Source: an uncultured Oscillospiraceae bacterium
GTDB taxonomy: Bacteria > Bacillota > Clostridia > Oscillospirales > Ruminococcaceae
DNA: 6,887 nucleotides
Reading direction: 5' to 3'
Assembly: GCA_900555435.1 (NCBI GenBank)
Contig: USLH01000122.1
Coordinates: 1 to 6,887 of the forward strand
Below, piece after piece: positions 5,650-6,887 of the stretch (positions are counted from its first letter, which is position 1; each line of letters begins with the position of its first letter). The position numbers and the translations under genes were made by a program. Under the pieces are notes generated by a model. It had not been told where the DNA came from, made no database searches, and worked only from the letters and a program-made list of their open reading frames with translations.

Positions 5650-6009
5650 ATGGAAGCGGACATCGGGCGCCCGTTGGAATACGGGCTGGAGCTGTTTGGG
5701 GGGAAATGGAAATACCGGGCGGGTGATCTGTGTGCTGAATGAAAAAGGTACGCTGCAGTACAGCGGGATCCTGAAAGAGATTAACGGATTGCGGTTCTTG
5801 CCGCCACGCTGAAAGAGCTGATCCGGGACGACCTTATTTTCCGCCGGCAGTACGACGAGATCCCGCCGAGGGTGGAATGCGCTCTGACCGACAAGGGAAA
5901 ATCGGTCGTTCCGATCTTGCGGAGCATTTGCCAATAGGCGGACCTTTTCCGGAAAGAAAGCAGTGGCAACTCGATGACCCAGTGCCAGAAATGCAATTTT
6001 AACCGGTGA
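5650..6009 (+). pseudogene. HxlR-family winged-helix regulator, broken
   Basis: The ATG at 5650 opens MEADIGRPLEYGLELFGGKW, the family's N-terminal block (x-x-E-Y-x-L-x-L-x-G-G-K-W-K). At about 5719-5722 the frame shifts by one extra base and resumes as VICVLNEKGTLQYSGILKEI. At about 5787-5790 several bases corresponding to the usual ITD before AVLAATLKEL are missing and the frame shifts again, reading AVLAATLKELIRDDL, then DEIPPRVECALTDKGKSVV and PILRSICQ. A TAG at 5935-5937 stands where the family has Trp (CQW), and beyond it the same frame still reads ADLFRKESSGNSMTQCQKCNF and ends in TGA at 6007-6009. HxlR proteins are dimeric DNA-binding regulators, often controlling neighbouring oxidoreductase or stress genes. 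With two frameshifts and a nonsense codon this copy cannot make the full protein. Base composition is like its neighbours. Confidence 0.88.
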
Positions 6010-6202
6010 AAGTGCAGATGCGGCCGCTGGACGCACGGAAACTTTTCGCTGCCGGTGGAGAAGCAGGAGCCCCAAAAGGTTGAAAAGAGATCTGAATGAG
6101 AGATGGATTTGACAAAAGTGTATGTTCAAAAAAAGAAAGCAGGTAAAACTTTAGTTTTTTGAGGGCGCTCTATCATGATTTTTAGAAGTGACCGGGAACT
6201 AG
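6010..6202. other. Intergenic stretch without a gene
   Basis: No coding region is recognised. The sequence becomes AT-rich from about 6080. It contains a perfect short inverted repeat AAAACT-tt-AGTTTT (6145-6158) and the palindrome ATCATGAT (6172-6179), either of which could be a regulator site. TTGACA at 6109-6114 matches a -35 element but has no -10 partner at the right distance. Confidence 0.5.
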
Positions 6203-6232
6203 TTGCCTTTTCGGCGGGGAATGGGGTACAAT
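6203..6232 (+). promoter_or_regulatory. Sigma-A-type promoter for the Gfo/Idh/MocA-family gene
   Basis: TTGCCT (6203-6208) and TACAAT (6227-6232) are 18 bases apart. Transcription would start near 6239, giving a leader of about 55 bases before ATG 6294. Confidence 0.62.
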
Positions 6233-6242
6233 GAAAGCGCAA

Positions 6243-6263
6243 GGGAGAGCAATTGACTCTTCC
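6243..6263 (+). promoter_or_regulatory. Dyad in the leader, candidate operator or RNA hairpin
   Basis: GGGAGAG (6243-6249) pairs with CTCTTCC (6257-6263, one G-T wobble) around CAATTGA, which itself contains CAATTG. It begins a few bases after the predicted transcription start, where a repressor would block initiation. No regulator is identified. Confidence 0.4.
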
Positions 6264-6293
6264 ATTCTTAAAAACTACATCAGGAGGGAAAAC

Positions 6294-6887
6294 ATGAAAG
6301 AGAAACTGAACATCGGCGTAATCGGCCAGGGCGGCCGGGGCTTTGGTCTGCTGAAAGAGATCATCCTTCCCAGAGAAGACATCAACGTGCTGGCGGTCTG
6401 CGATCTGTATGAGGATCGGGTAAAAAAAGCGGCGGATTTAATAGAGAAGAAGACTGGTGTCCGACCGTTGGAGACAACCGATTATCGGAAGTGCCTGGAG
6501 CTTCCTATCGATGCGGTGATTATCACGGCTGCCTGGGAAGCCCATATTCCGGTCGCCACAGCGGCGATGGAAGCGGGCATCTATGTGGGTACCGAAGTGG
6601 CAGGCGCCTATAGCATCGACAGTTGCTGGCAACTCATCCGTACCTACGAACGCACCGGCACTCCCTGCATGATGTTGGAGAACTGCTGCTATGGGAAACG
6701 AGAACTGATGCTACTCAACATGGTGAAGCAAAGCGTCTTCGGCCAAATCATACACTGCGCCGGCGGCTATCATCATGATTTGCGGGAGGAAGTGACCAAG
6801 GGTGAGGAGAACCGCCATTATCGCCTGCGCAATTACATTGGGCGCAATGGTGAAAATTATCCTACTCATGAATTGCTGCCCATTGGC
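6294..6887 (+). CDS. Gfo/Idh/MocA-fold protein, GH109-like, 3' end outside window
   Basis: The first 198 residues are present. An N-terminal Rossmann fold shows IGVIGQGGRGFG (residues 7-18) for NAD binding and VCDLYEDR (35-42, D37) at the end of strand 2, where an acidic residue favours NAD over NADP. The segment GTEVAGAYSIDSCWQLI (99-115) stands where sugar dehydrogenases of this fold carry the catalytic Lys of E-K-P; here it is E101-V102-A103. MMLENCCYGKREL (126-138), GGYHHDLRE (157-165), HYRLRN (175-180) and ENYPTHEL (187-194) follow the pattern of GH109 and its clostridial relatives, glycosidases that use tightly bound NAD. It is therefore more likely an NAD-dependent glycosidase-like enzyme acting on an amino sugar or related glycoside than a simple dehydrogenase; the substrate is unknown. 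ATG 6294 follows AGGAGGG (6282-6288) by 5 bases. No signal peptide is seen, so it is probably cytoplasmic. It may be the first gene of a carbohydrate module continuing right. Confidence 0.88.
   Translation, partial: MKEKLNIGVIGQGGRGFGLLKEIILPREDINVLAVCDLYEDRVKKAADLIEKKTGVRPLETTDYRKCLELPIDAVIITAAWEAHIPVATAAMEAGIYVGTEVAGAYSIDSCWQLIRTYERTGTPCMMLENCCYGKRELMLLNMVKQSVFGQIIHCAGGYHHDLREEVTKGEENRHYRLRNYIGRNGENYPTHELLPIG

Noticed and set aside
5545..6129. A 194-codon minus-strand frame across the hxlR region
   Set aside because: The plus strand reads as HxlR throughout in shifted frames; the minus frame has no family resemblance or ribosome binding site.
1..6887. CRISPR array, tRNA, rRNA, known riboswitch, toxin-antitoxin pair or phage-defence system
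   Set aside because: No regularly spaced repeats, cloverleaf or recognised riboswitch core, and no protein of such families, was seen on either strand.

Overview
The window looks like a GC-rich, low-to-mid-complexity chromosomal segment of a spore-forming Firmicute, most likely a gut-type Clostridia member (Oscillospiraceae/Lachnospiraceae-like). The basis is the gene content: SpoVG, a clostridial DUF6106-type membrane protein, a class AcpS next to a fused NAD(P)HX repair enzyme, strong AGGAGG-type ribosome binding sites and a TnpV-type transposon remnant. This assignment rests on remembered family resemblance, not on a search.

Layout. (1) Positions 1-512 hold no intact gene. They contain a frameshifted C-terminal remnant of a TnpV transposon protein on the minus strand (112-302) with its own terminator (72-105), then two terminator hairpins in tandem (353-442) that close the spoVG transcript. 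(2) spoVG (513-839, minus) is divergent from a plus-strand cluster: a two-TM DUF6106-like protein (1025-1594), acpS (1554-1934) and a bifunctional NAD(P)HX epimerase/dehydratase (1931-3466). These three genes overlap one another and end at a strong terminator. (3) A predicted lipoprotein (3585-4112) has its own promoter and a near-perfect terminator. (4) An AI-2E-family membrane protein (4204-5289) follows. (5) Positions 5290-6293 are a decayed stretch: about 360 bases without a recognisable gene, then an HxlR-type regulator broken by two frameshifts and a nonsense codon (5650-6009), then a regulatory intergenic region. (6) A Gfo/Idh/MocA-fold protein of the GH109-like type begins at 6294 and runs off the right edge.

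How the genes fit together. The central cluster is housekeeping: AcpS activates acyl carrier protein, and NnrE/NnrD repairs damaged NAD(P)H. The most unusual structural point is a textbook intrinsic-terminator shape (GC stem, TTTT loop, six T) inside the acpS coding sequence, 24 bases after the stop codon of the overlapping upstream gene. It could end the upstream transcript inside the next gene, or attenuate acpS-nnr expression. The right end looks like an accessory module whose former HxlR regulator has decayed. No CRISPR array, tRNA, rRNA, intact mobile element or clearly new multi-gene system is visible.
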